The notes under the pieces are model-generated. The model searched no databases. It saw only the letters and a list, made by a program, of their open reading frames with translations, and was not told where the DNA came from. A stretch of 64,000 nucleotides of DNA from Epilithonimonas hungarica (GTDB taxonomy: Bacteria; Bacteroidota; Bacteroidia; Flavobacteriales; Weeksellaceae). Location of the stretch: NCBI RefSeq assembly GCF_900102265.1, contig NZ_FNBH01000001.1, forward strand, positions 1,364,001-1,428,000, given 5' to 3'. Position numbers and translations under genes: made by a program. Below, in pieces: positions 18,238 through 26,019 of the stretch. Numbering within the stretch: the stretch's first letter is position 1; the number at the start of each line of letters is the position of its first letter.

Positions 18238-18252
18238 AAAAATATATCATAC

Positions 18253-18777
18253 CTATTTCACTAAAACAGTGGTATGATGACCTTCTAATTTCCAATCATC
18301 TTTTTCGGGCAAATCTTGCTGATAAAATATCTCGGTTTCTTGATTTCCGGGTTTAAAGTTTTGAGAGAAAATATTTGTAATTCCAACTCTCTGTGGAAAA
18401 ATTAAAGACATTATTTCAATTCCAGAATTCTCTTTAGATTTCCGGGCAATTAGTAATTCTATTTTCTCATCACTGTGAGGCCAGCAAATGCTTCCATTTT
18501 TTGCTAATAAAACTTCATTTCCATTGTTGGATTTTTGAATTGTTGTAATTGCAAAATTATACTGTTGCACACTTTTTTTATTCCAATTTTGCTGTAAAAT
18601 TTTAGTTAATTGCTCTATAGCTTTTTTTTCTAAAGTAAATTCACTAATAAATAATATTTTATATTCATATCGATTACTGGCAACATCGCTGAAAGTCAAG
18701 GAATGTGAACAATAAGGTTCTTGCGATGACAGAAGACCTGAAGCGGAAACACTTAAAACTAAAAATAACTTTTTCAT
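18253..18777 (-). CDS. exported hypothetical protein
   Basis: A 174-aa protein with a signal peptide (MKKLFLVLSVSASGLLSSQ). The mature part has two Cys residues (CSHSLTF and ICWPHSDEK) and mixed alpha/beta character. It starts 10 nt after the DUF4197 gene stop, so the two are probably one operon. No family was recognised. It converges on scoB with a 15-nt gap. Confidence 0.65.
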   Translation of the reverse strand: MKKLFLVLSVSASGLLSSQEPYCSHSLTFSDVASNRYEYKILFISEFTLEKKAIEQLTKILQQNWNKKSVQQYNFAITTIQKSNNGNEVLLAKNGSICWPHSDEKIELLIARKSKENSGIEIMSLIFPQRVGITNIFSQNFKPGNQETEIFYQQDLPEKDDWKLEGHHTTVLVK

Positions 18778-18787
18778 ACGATTAGAA

Positions 18788-19588
18788 TTACTTCTTCACC
18801 GCTCCAAAAACTTTCTCCAAAAGCGAAGTGGTCCTAAGCGCAGAATTATTTCTGATTCCCGTTTCTTTTTCCGCCACCATTTTGAAAACACCGTTGATGG
18901 TTTCCGTGGTTACATATTCATTCAAATCTGTGGTTACAGCCTGTCCTGTAAAAGTATTGTATTTTGAAATGATGTTTTTCCAAACCGTATCAGCACCAAC
19001 TTTACCGAGAGAAGCCTGAACTTTTGGCTGAAAGGCCGTGAAAAGCTGACTCTGAGTCTTGGTTTGTAAATAATTGGTTGCAGCGGTGTTATTTCCCAAT
19101 AGAATATTTTTAGCATCCGTAATTGTCATGGATGTAATGGCATTGGCAAAAATAGGAGTAGCTTCTGTTACGGCATCTTCAGCAGCTCTGTTCAGTAATT
19201 TTACACCTTGGTCAGCCAAACTTCCCATTCCTAAACCTCGAAGAGTTGTTTCAATTTTCCTCAATTTTTCAGGCATCAGGATTTTCACAGCTTCATTTTT
19301 TAAGAAACCATCTTTTACTCCAAGTTTTTGTACGCCCTCTTTTACTCCGAGATTAAGAGCTTCTTTCAATCCTGATGAGATCTGAGAGGAAGTTAAGCTT
19401 CCAAGATCGATGTTGGAATTGGTTGTAGAAGTTGCAGTTGTGCCTGTATTGGTTGAATTGGTTGTTTTGTTCTGATTAAGGTCAACGCCTGTTTTGTCTT
19501 TAACAACAGATTTTAATACATCGAAAATTTGTGCTTGAGTGGAAATTGAAAATAATAATCCGACAACAATTAAATAATTTTTTTTCAT
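18788..19588 (-). CDS. exported DUF4197 domain protein
   Basis: A 266-aa periplasmic protein. After a signal peptide (residues 1-19) and a Thr/Asn/Ser-rich linker (about 36-60), the DUF4197 domain runs to near the end: SSGLKEALNLGVKEGVQKLG, then PEKLRKIETTLRGLG and the late LNEYVTTETINGVFKMVAEKE. The family is widespread in Gram-negatives, helical, and of unknown function. A TAATTTTG promoter box lies 15 nt upstream of the start, and the next gene follows after 10 nt. Confidence 0.88.
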   Translation of the reverse strand: MKKNYLIVVGLLFSISTQAQIFDVLKSVVKDKTGVDLNQNKTTNSTNTGTTATSTTNSNIDLGSLTSSQISSGLKEALNLGVKEGVQKLGVKDGFLKNEAVKILMPEKLRKIETTLRGLGMGSLADQGVKLLNRAAEDAVTEATPIFANAITSMTITDAKNILLGNNTAATNYLQTKTQSQLFTAFQPKVQASLGKVGADTVWKNIISKYNTFTGQAVTTDLNEYVTTETINGVFKMVAEKETGIRNNSALRTTSLLEKVFGAVKK

Positions 19589-19603
19589 TAAATATATTTT
19601 TTA

Positions 19604-19611
19604 CAAAATTA
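19604..19611 (-). promoter_or_regulatory. -7 promoter box of DUF4197 gene
   Basis: Minus-strand TAATTTTG (TAnnTTTG), 15 nt before the start codon at 19588. Confidence 0.55.
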
Positions 19612-19654
19612 GATGATTAAATCTGAATGATGTTAAATAGCTTCACAAATAAAT

Positions 19655-21166
19655 TTAACTCTGGTTTCTCAGAATCACATCATACAGATCTTGTCTCCTG
19701 TCTGTCAGTGTTTTTACGGAACCATTGTAATGTAGTTCTTTTAAGAGATTGAGGTCAACGTCCACAATCAGGGTCATTTCTGTATTCGGTGTAGCTTCAC
19801 CTTTTATCGCATTAGAAGGAAAGGCAAAGTCTGAAGGTGTGAAAACCGCTGCCTGTCCGAACTGGATATCCATATTGTTGACGCCGGGCAAATTACCAAC
19901 GCAACCTGCAATGGCAACGTAACATTCGTTCTCAATTGCTCGTGCTGCAGCACAATGACGGACACGCATATAAGCATTCTGGGTATCTGTAAGATAAGGA
20001 ACGAAGAGGATTTTCATTCCCTGGTCAGCCAATAATCTTGGCAATTCCGGAAACTCAACATCATAACAGATAATGACCCCTATTTTTCCGCAATCTGTAT
20101 CGAACACTTTGATTTCGTTTCCGCCGGTCATTCCATAATATTTTCGTTCATTTGGGGTGATATGGACTTTTCTGTATTCATCGATTTTTCCGTCTCTGTG
20201 AAGCAGATAACTCACATTATAAAGTTTTCCGTCTTCCAAGATCGGCATACTTCCGGAGATGATATTAACATTGTAACTGACAGCGAATTCGGATATTTTT
20301 TCTTTGATTTCTTCTGTCAGTTCCGAGAGTTTTTCCATAGATTCCCGTTCATTCAAATGATTGAAAGGCGCAAGTAAAGGTGTATTGAACAACTCCGGAA
20401 ACAAACAAAAATCTGACTGGTAACCCGCAACAGCATCTACGAAAAACTCAACCTGCTTGTAAAAATCCTCGATATCTTTCAAAGAACGCATCTGCCACTG
20501 GATCAATCCGAGACGAATCACACTGTCCTGCATCGTGTTTTTCTTCGCTGTGTAATAGATATTGTTCCATTGGAGAAGAACTGCATATTCCTCAGATTCT
20601 GTGTCGCCTTTCAGATAACCTTTCAGGATTTTTACAGGAGAGAAATTATTTCCGATTTGAAAGCTCAAAACAGGGTCATAGATTTCCTTATTCCTAACTT
20701 TGTTGATGTATTGTCTTGGTGATAATTCTTTACTGTAAAGATGATAATTCGGGATTCTTCCGCCAACGATTATTGATTTTAGATTAAGGATTTCACAAAG
20801 CTCTTTTCTCGCATCATAAAGTCTTCTTCCTAATCTTAAAGTCCGGAATTCCGGATCAACAAAAACCTCGATTCCGTAAAGAACGTTCCCGTTATTGCTA
20901 TGTGTGTTGAAAGACTCGTTTCCCGTGATTTCATTATAGGTATGCTGGTCACCGAACAATTCGTACTGAACGATTATTGATAAAGCTGCAGCAGCCAATT
21001 TTCCGTCCACCAAAATACAGATTTGTCCTTCTGCAAAAATGGAGGTCAGTTTTTGGATATTCCGTTTGCTCCAGACATTATCATCAATCTCCGGATAAGC
21101 TTTTTGCATAGCCTCTGCCAGTTCATCATAATCGTCAATACTTAATTTTCTGATTTCTACCTGCAT
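19655..21166 (-). CDS. GNAT acetyltransferase-carbon-nitrogen hydrolase fusion
   Basis: A 503-aa two-domain enzyme. Residues 1 to about 180 are a GNAT domain (YGIEVFVDPEFRTLRLGRRL holds the acetyl-CoA loop). Residues about 218-503 are a nitrilase-superfamily amidohydrolase with the Glu-Lys-Cys triad: Glu in LFPELFNTP, Lys in YRKVHITPNER and Cys in GVIICYDVEFPELPR. Such fusions are known in bacteria, but their substrates are undefined; the hydrolase may release ammonia or an acyl group for the first domain. Its ATG overlaps the stop of the sirtuin gene (TAATG), so translation is probably coupled. It is the last gene of a three-gene operon. Confidence 0.9.
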   Translation of the reverse strand: MQVEIRKLSIDDYDELAEAMQKAYPEIDDNVWSKRNIQKLTSIFAEGQICILVDGKLAAAALSIIVQYELFGDQHTYNEITGNESFNTHSNNGNVLYGIEVFVDPEFRTLRLGRRLYDARKELCEILNLKSIIVGGRIPNYHLYSKELSPRQYINKVRNKEIYDPVLSFQIGNNFSPVKILKGYLKGDTESEEYAVLLQWNNIYYTAKKNTMQDSVIRLGLIQWQMRSLKDIEDFYKQVEFFVDAVAGYQSDFCLFPELFNTPLLAPFNHLNERESMEKLSELTEEIKEKISEFAVSYNVNIISGSMPILEDGKLYNVSYLLHRDGKIDEYRKVHITPNERKYYGMTGGNEIKVFDTDCGKIGVIICYDVEFPELPRLLADQGMKILFVPYLTDTQNAYMRVRHCAAARAIENECYVAIAGCVGNLPGVNNMDIQFGQAAVFTPSDFAFPSNAIKGEATPNTEMTLIVDVDLNLLKELHYNGSVKTLTDRRQDLYDVILRNQS

Positions 21167-21858
21167 TATTTATATTTTTTAATTAAAATCTCTTTCAATT
21201 GTTTCATTCCTTCCGTTGCCGAGGATTTAATGTAATTCTCGTTTTTGGTAAAAGAATTGGGATTTTCAAGATCAGGGTCGATAACAAAAACTTCACAGTG
21301 ACTTGGAACATATCTAATAACGGAAGCGGCCGGATAAACCTGCATACTTGTTCCGATGACCAAAAATAGATCCGCCTGAGAAGCGATCTCAATCGCATTA
21401 CCCATCTCTGGAACCATTTCTCCAAACCAAACAATATGTGGACGAAGCTGTGAACCGTCAGAATGAAAGTCACCAATTTTGATGTCTTCTTCCCAGTCAA
21501 GGATTTCGTTTTCATTATCAACAGGCCTTGCCTTTTTAAGTTCACCGTGAAGATGAATGATCTTTGAAGAGCCACCTCGCTCGTGCAAGTCATCTACGTT
21601 TTGTGTAATGATATGGACATCGAAAAAATCCTCCAATTCTGCAAGCAACTTGTGCGCCGTATTAGGTTCAACTTCTTTCAGCTGTTTTCTTCTGGCGTTG
21701 TAAAAGTCCAAAACCAATTGTGGATTTCTTGCAAAACCTTCCGGCGAAGCAACATCTTCAATGCGATGATTTTCCCAAAGCCCGTTAGAATCACGGAATG
21801 TTTTAATTCCACTTTCTGCAGAAACTCCTGCGCCTGATAACACCACTAACTTTTTCAA
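21166..21858 (-). CDS. NAD-dependent protein deacylase, sirtuin without zinc cysteines
   Basis: A 230-aa SIR2-family protein. NAD-binding motifs are GAGVSAESGIKTFRD (residues 9-23) and ITQNVDDLHERGG (84-96), with catalytic His in HLHG (His104). Y53 and R56 in FYNARRKQ match the YxxR pair that recognises succinyl or malonyl lysine in SIRT5/CobB-type class III sirtuins. The region that usually carries four zinc Cys residues (about 108-140) has none, so the small domain must fold without zinc. It probably removes acyl groups from lysines in the cytoplasm. DUF72 ends 1 nt upstream; the GNAT-nitrilase gene overlaps its stop. Confidence 0.92.
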   Translation of the reverse strand: MKKLVVLSGAGVSAESGIKTFRDSNGLWENHRIEDVASPEGFARNPQLVLDFYNARRKQLKEVEPNTAHKLLAELEDFFDVHIITQNVDDLHERGGSSKIIHLHGELKKARPVDNENEILDWEEDIKIGDFHSDGSQLRPHIVWFGEMVPEMGNAIEIASQADLFLVIGTSMQVYPAASVIRYVPSHCEVFVIDPDLENPNSFTKNENYIKSSATEGMKQLKEILIKKYK

Positions 21859-21859
21859 T

Positions 21860-22594
21860 TTATTCCATAATTTTCTTTAAATATAATGAATTTTCGATTG
21901 CAGAAGTTCCCCAGGTATTATTGAAGTAGATATAGAATTCCTGGTTTGTAGCTTTTATTTCTTTTGTGAGATTATCCAGAAACTCTTCTGAATAAAGTGA
22001 TTTATAAAGAATCGGTTTTCCGTGCAGACGATAATATCCGATTTTGGAATTGGAAAGAATCACATCCTCCGGAATTTTTCCAGGAAAACTGACGCCACAA
22101 AAAATCCATTGATGTTTTTTGAATAAGTCGAAAACTTCCTCACTCCACCAGGAAATGTGCCGAAACTCAACCGCAATTAGAAACTTATCAGACAATGTTT
22201 CGATCAGCCATTTGATATTATCTTCCGTACAACGAAAGGAAGCCGGAAACTGAATCAGAAACCCGGCCAATTTGTTCCCGATATTTTCATTGATGTAATC
22301 ACAGAAATCAGATAGTTCTTCATTTTTATTTTCAGAATAACCGGAATGGGAAACCGTTTTTGGAATTTTGATAAAGAATCTGAAGTCATCTGGCGTTTCA
22401 TCTTTCCATCTCTGAAGTGTTTTTGCTGTTGGCTTTCTGTAAAATGTACTGTTGATTTCAACTGTGTCGAAAGTTTGAGAATATAGTTTCAGGAAATCCT
22501 TGTTCTGAGAATTTTCCGGATAGAGTGAACCTTTCCAGTCTGTATTATAGAATCCGGAACAGCCGGTATGATATTTTATTTTGGAGTTTTTCAT
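21860..22594 (-). CDS. DUF72 family protein
   Basis: A 244-aa TIM-barrel-like DUF72 protein. Typical features are YHTGCSGFYNTDWKGSLYP at the N-terminus, FDTVEINSTFYRKP (residues about 39-52), and DFRFFIKIPKTVSH. The late YIYFNNTWGTSAIEN matches the family's 'yfNNd..g.A..na' motif. Its role is unknown; DUF72 proteins are often linked to nucleic-acid or Fe-S contexts, but nothing here decides. It is first in the operon with the sirtuin and GNAT-nitrilase genes, with 1 nt before the sirtuin start. Confidence 0.9.
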   Translation of the reverse strand: MKNSKIKYHTGCSGFYNTDWKGSLYPENSQNKDFLKLYSQTFDTVEINSTFYRKPTAKTLQRWKDETPDDFRFFIKIPKTVSHSGYSENKNEELSDFCDYINENIGNKLAGFLIQFPASFRCTEDNIKWLIETLSDKFLIAVEFRHISWWSEEVFDLFKKHQWIFCGVSFPGKIPEDVILSNSKIGYYRLHGKPILYKSLYSEEFLDNLTKEIKATNQEFYIYFNNTWGTSAIENSLYLKKIME

Positions 22595-22651
22595 CCTAAT
22601 TGATAATTAAATCTTGTGCCAATCAGTGTTGAATCAATAAATTAAAACTAA

Positions 22652-22667
22652 TATGATATTTATCATA
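22652..22667. promoter_or_regulatory. TATGATA-TT-TATCATA palindrome
   Basis: A perfect 7-bp inverted repeat separated by TT, flanked by imperfect ACTAAT/ATTAGT arms (22647-22679). It lies 16 bp before the -7 box of the riboswitch transcript and between divergent genes. It could be a repressor site or just AT-rich symmetry. Confidence 0.35.
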
Positions 22668-22683
22668 TCAAATTAGTATGAAT

Positions 22684-22691
22684 TAAATTTG
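22684..22691 (+). promoter_or_regulatory. -7 promoter box of the SAM-riboswitch transcript
   Basis: TAAATTTG matches TAnnTTTG and lies about 50 nt before the riboswitch aptamer. Confidence 0.6.
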
Positions 22692-22742
22692 CAGAGAAAA
22701 AAATCTTATGATAGTTTTGCACTGTGATAATGAATTGCTGTC

Positions 22743-22847
22743 ATACTTATTAAGAAAGACCGAGGGAACTGACCTGTTGAAGTCTTAACAACCTGCCGAT
22801 TTGGTAAGGTGTTACATTCAGCCTTTGAAAAAAGGAAAGATAAGTTG
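22743..22847 (+). ncRNA. SAM-I (S-box) riboswitch aptamer
   Basis: The outer P1 stem pairs ACTTAT (22745-22750) with ATAAGT (22840-22845). The conserved S-box core is present: AAGAAAGACCGAGGGAAC, then CCTGTTGAAG and AACAACCTGC, followed by GGTAAGGTGTTACATTC and GCC...GGAAAGATAAG. This is the family RF00162 layout: P1, the kink-turn arm P2, P3 and P4. Binding of S-adenosylmethionine should stabilise P1 and allow the following terminator to form. Identification is by core motif and stems; no covariance search was run. Confidence 0.88.
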
Positions 22848-22884
22848 AAAATGTTTAAGTGCGGTTGCGATGCCGTTTCAATAT

Positions 22885-22927
22885 AACTTCTTTCAGACTT
22901 GTCTGGGAGAAGTTTCTTTTTTTATAT
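22885..22927 (+). terminator. attenuator of the SAM riboswitch
   Basis: AACTTCT (22885-22891) pairs with AGAAGTT (22908-22914), with an inner CAGAC/GTCTG stem, followed by a T-run to about 22924. The 5' half (AACTT, CTTTC) can instead pair with GAAAG and AAGTT at the 3' end of the aptamer (about 22835-22846), giving the antiterminator. Excess SAM should therefore stop transcription before the receptor gene. Confidence 0.82.
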
Positions 22928-22947
22928 AAAACGTAAAATTTAAAAAT

Positions 22948-25815
22948 ATGATTCAAAAATCGATGTTTAATTCCGGAAAAAGGGCTGTTCTATCTACGGC
23001 TGTGATCTTCTTTTCGGGAATTTATTTAACTCAGGCTCAGGAAACAAAACCTGTTAAAGACACAACTTCCGGCAAACAGATTGAAGAAGTGGTTTTGGTA
23101 GGTTCCAGAAGTGGCGGACGTTCCAAAGCAGATAGTCCGGTTCCTGTGGATGTTTTTAATTTGAAAGATATTCAGCAGTCTCTGCCACAGACCAATATCA
23201 ATCAAATCCTAAATACGATCGCACCATCTTTTACTTCAACTATTCAAACAAATGCTGACGGTTCCGACCATCTTGACCCAGCGCAGTTGAGGGGATTGGG
23301 ACCAGACCAGACTTTGGTCTTGATCAATGGAAAAAGGAGACATACTTCGGCGCTTGTCAATGTGAACGGTGCGCCTGGAAGAGGAACTGTCGGAACGGAT
23401 TTGAACGCCATTCCAGCTTTTGCTTTAAGCAGAATTGAGGTTTTGAGAGACGGTGCTTCTGCTCAATATGGTTCTGATGCCATTGCTGGTGTAATGAATC
23501 TTCAATTGAAAAGAGATACTGGAAAATTAACCGGGCAGTTCAATTATGGAGGTTATTTGACTTCAGCAGCCAATGACCATACCGGTAATTATGATGGGCA
23601 ACAATTCCAAGTGGATCTGAATTACGGAAATAAGATCGGACAAAAAGGAGGTTTCTATAATATTACTTGGTCTTCTCAGTTCCGTGACCCTACAAGAAGA
23701 GCGGGAACTGAAAGTGCTCCAATATATAATGCTTATAATGCCATTGAGAAGAGAGCGGCTGAGAGTGGCGTGAATCTTTCTTCTTATTTCAATAATATCA
23801 ATAATCTGAAAGGAACAGCTGGTGAACAAGATTTTGTAAATCTGATTCATCAATATGCTCAAGGTGTGGGTTATTTTAATTCGATTAATGCACCAGGCAG
23901 TTCCGATCTGCTTAGTTCAAGTATTCAAAATGCAAATTCTATCAGCACATTGCAAGCATTACTTAATCCAACTAATTACACTACAACCCAGCTAAACAAT
24001 ATTACAAATCAGGAATTGGCTTACAGAGGTCAAACGAGAAAAGATTTCAATCAACAAGTTGGGCAATCAAAATTGAATAATCACCAGTTATTTGCGAATA
24101 TAGAAGTTCCAATTAGTGACGATTGGAAAGTTTATACTTTCGGAGGTTATTCTATCAGAGATGGTGCATCCGGAGGGTTTTATAGAAGACCAACACAGGC
24201 TAGAACATTCACAGGTTTGTATATTGATGGCTATTTGCCAGAGATCCATACTAAGATTCAGGATGTTTCATTGTCTGCAGGAATCAAAGGAAAATGGGAC
24301 GGCTGGAATGTAGATCTCAGTAACACTTTCGGACAAAACAGTTTTGATTATACGATTGAGAATACAGGGAATACAAGTTTGAGATTCAACTCTCCGGACT
24401 CTTTCAAAGCCGGTGGATTACAGTTTTTGCAGAACACAATTAATTTAGATTTCAGCAAAGAATTTGATGTTTTCGAAGGACTGAATGTCGCTTTCGGAGC
24501 GGAACAACGCCACGAGAATTTCAAGATCAATCCGGGAGAAGAGGCATCTTATACTGCTTATGACATCTATGGCAATCCACAGACACCAACAACTTTAAGC
24601 TCAGACAAGCCTACCGATTTTTTTGGAGCTGCATTGGCCGGGAGTTCACAGGTTTTTGCAGGTTTCAGAGAAGCTAACAGAACCAATAAAAACAGGAATG
24701 CTTATGCGGCCTATGCCGATTTGGAATTCAATTTTACCAACTGGTTATTGGTAGATGCGGCAATTAGATATGAGGATTATTCGGATTTTGGTTCAACTTT
24801 CAATTATAAATTGGCTTCAAGGATCAAACTGACAGACGATTTTAACTTCCGTTTTGCCGGTTCCACAGGTTTCAGAGCACCATCGATTCATCAGATCTAT
24901 TATAATACGACATCCACATTGTTCACATCGCTTCCAGGAAGTAACGGACCAACACTGGTGGAAGTAGGTACTTTCAGTAATGATTCTGACATTGCTAAAG
25001 GTTTTGGAATCAATAAACTGAAACAAGAGACATCAAAATCCGTAAGTACAGGTTTTACCTATAAGATTCCATCTTTGAATCTGAATATTACTGCAGATGC
25101 TTATTTCATCAGAATAGATGACAGAATTGCTTTGACTGACCAATTTGCAAGGCCTACAGATTTACAGATTCAAAATAATCCAAATCTTGGACCTGTAAGA
25201 GATGCTTTGGATGCAGCTAATGTAAATGCCGCACAATTTTTTGCCAATTCTATCGATACAGAGACGAAAGGTTTAGATGTTGTTATCAGTCATAATTATA
25301 GAACTGGAAGTATCAAGTTGAATAATGATTTTGCTGTCAACTTCAACAGAACCAAAAAAGTTGGAGATATCCACGCTTCTGACCTGTTGAAAAATGCTAG
25401 TTTGGAAAATACCTATTTTGGTGAGAAATCAAGAGTTTATTTAGAGGATTCAGTTCCAAAAGTGAAAGCAAGTTTATCGAATAATGTGAAATGGAATGAT
25501 TTCAATATTTATTTGAGAAATACCTATTATGGAAAAGTTTATGGAGCAGATAGTGTGGATTTGAATGGCGACGGTGTGGCTCTTTTAAATGAGCATCAGC
25601 TTATTTCTGATAAAATCATTACAGATTTGTCAATCGGTTACGATATCAACAAGAATTTTAATTTGACCATTGGGACGAATAACTTGTTCGATATCTATCC
25701 AACAAAGAACGTGACGGCTTCTACGAACAATGACCAGTTCATCTACTCGAGATCAACGTCTCAATTTGGGCAGAACGGAAGATATGTGTTCAGTAAGCTG
25801 ACCGTTTCTTTTTGA
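22948..25815 (+). CDS. TonB-dependent outer-membrane receptor under SAM-riboswitch control
   Basis: A 955-aa receptor. A long signal peptide (to about residue 30, ending LTQAQ) precedes a plug domain that begins with the TonB-box-like IEEVVLVGSRSGGRS and contains the plug motifs LRGLGPDQTLVLINGKRR and RIEVLRDGASAQYGSDAIAGVMNL. The remainder is a 22-strand-type barrel, with the conserved FRAPSIHQIYYN and GLDVVISHNYR segments and a terminal Phe (YVFSKLTVSF). It imports a bound ligand with TonB/ExbBD energy. The upstream SAM-I riboswitch predicts a ligand linked to methionine or its precursors; this is inference. No SusD-like gene is next to it. Confidence 0.95.
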   Translation: MIQKSMFNSGKRAVLSTAVIFFSGIYLTQAQETKPVKDTTSGKQIEEVVLVGSRSGGRSKADSPVPVDVFNLKDIQQSLPQTNINQILNTIAPSFTSTIQTNADGSDHLDPAQLRGLGPDQTLVLINGKRRHTSALVNVNGAPGRGTVGTDLNAIPAFALSRIEVLRDGASAQYGSDAIAGVMNLQLKRDTGKLTGQFNYGGYLTSAANDHTGNYDGQQFQVDLNYGNKIGQKGGFYNITWSSQFRDPTRRAGTESAPIYNAYNAIEKRAAESGVNLSSYFNNINNLKGTAGEQDFVNLIHQYAQGVGYFNSINAPGSSDLLSSSIQNANSISTLQALLNPTNYTTTQLNNITNQELAYRGQTRKDFNQQVGQSKLNNHQLFANIEVPISDDWKVYTFGGYSIRDGASGGFYRRPTQARTFTGLYIDGYLPEIHTKIQDVSLSAGIKGKWDGWNVDLSNTFGQNSFDYTIENTGNTSLRFNSPDSFKAGGLQFLQNTINLDFSKEFDVFEGLNVAFGAEQRHENFKINPGEEASYTAYDIYGNPQTPTTLSSDKPTDFFGAALAGSSQVFAGFREANRTNKNRNAYAAYADLEFNFTNWLLVDAAIRYEDYSDFGSTFNYKLASRIKLTDDFNFRFAGSTGFRAPSIHQIYYNTTSTLFTSLPGSNGPTLVEVGTFSNDSDIAKGFGINKLKQETSKSVSTGFTYKIPSLNLNITADAYFIRIDDRIALTDQFARPTDLQIQNNPNLGPVRDALDAANVNAAQFFANSIDTETKGLDVVISHNYRTGSIKLNNDFAVNFNRTKKVGDIHASDLLKNASLENTYFGEKSRVYLEDSVPKVKASLSNNVKWNDFNIYLRNTYYGKVYGADSVDLNGDGVALLNEHQLISDKIITDLSIGYDINKNFNLTIGTNNLFDIYPTKNVTASTNNDQFIYSRSTSQFGQNGRYVFSKLTVSF

Positions 25816-25855
25816 TCAGACTATTTTTTTAAGGTTTTTATATTTGTTTTGAAAT

Positions 25856-25886
25856 GGCATCGGGAGTTTCCCGATGCCGTTTTTTA
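25856..25886 (+). terminator. rho-independent terminator after TonB receptor gene
   Basis: GGCATCGGGA (25856-25865) and TCCCGATGCC (25869-25878) pair perfectly, followed by GTTTTTT. Confidence 0.9.
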
Positions 25887-25932
25887 TGAAACTACAAAAG
25901 TTACAAAAGATATTTATTTATCAACATAATTC

Positions 25933-25984
25933 TGTCATTCCGAAGGAATCTAAACTGCCTTGTCGAGATTCCTTCGGAATGACA
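25933..25984. repeat. perfect inverted repeat, TGTCATTCCGAAGG family
   Basis: The 19-bp arms at 25933-25951 and 25966-25984 are exact reverse complements, with a 14-bp loop. It lies between convergent genes. It resembles interspersed intergenic palindromes of flavobacteria and has a decayed relative at 1757-1798. Confidence 0.8.
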
Positions 25985-26019
25985 AATTAAAATTTTTTTT
26001 GTGTCTTTTATGGTTTAAA

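Noticed and set aside
22695-22945. Small leader peptide before the TonB receptor gene
   Set aside because: The stretch is explained by a SAM riboswitch and attenuator, with no convincing short gene.
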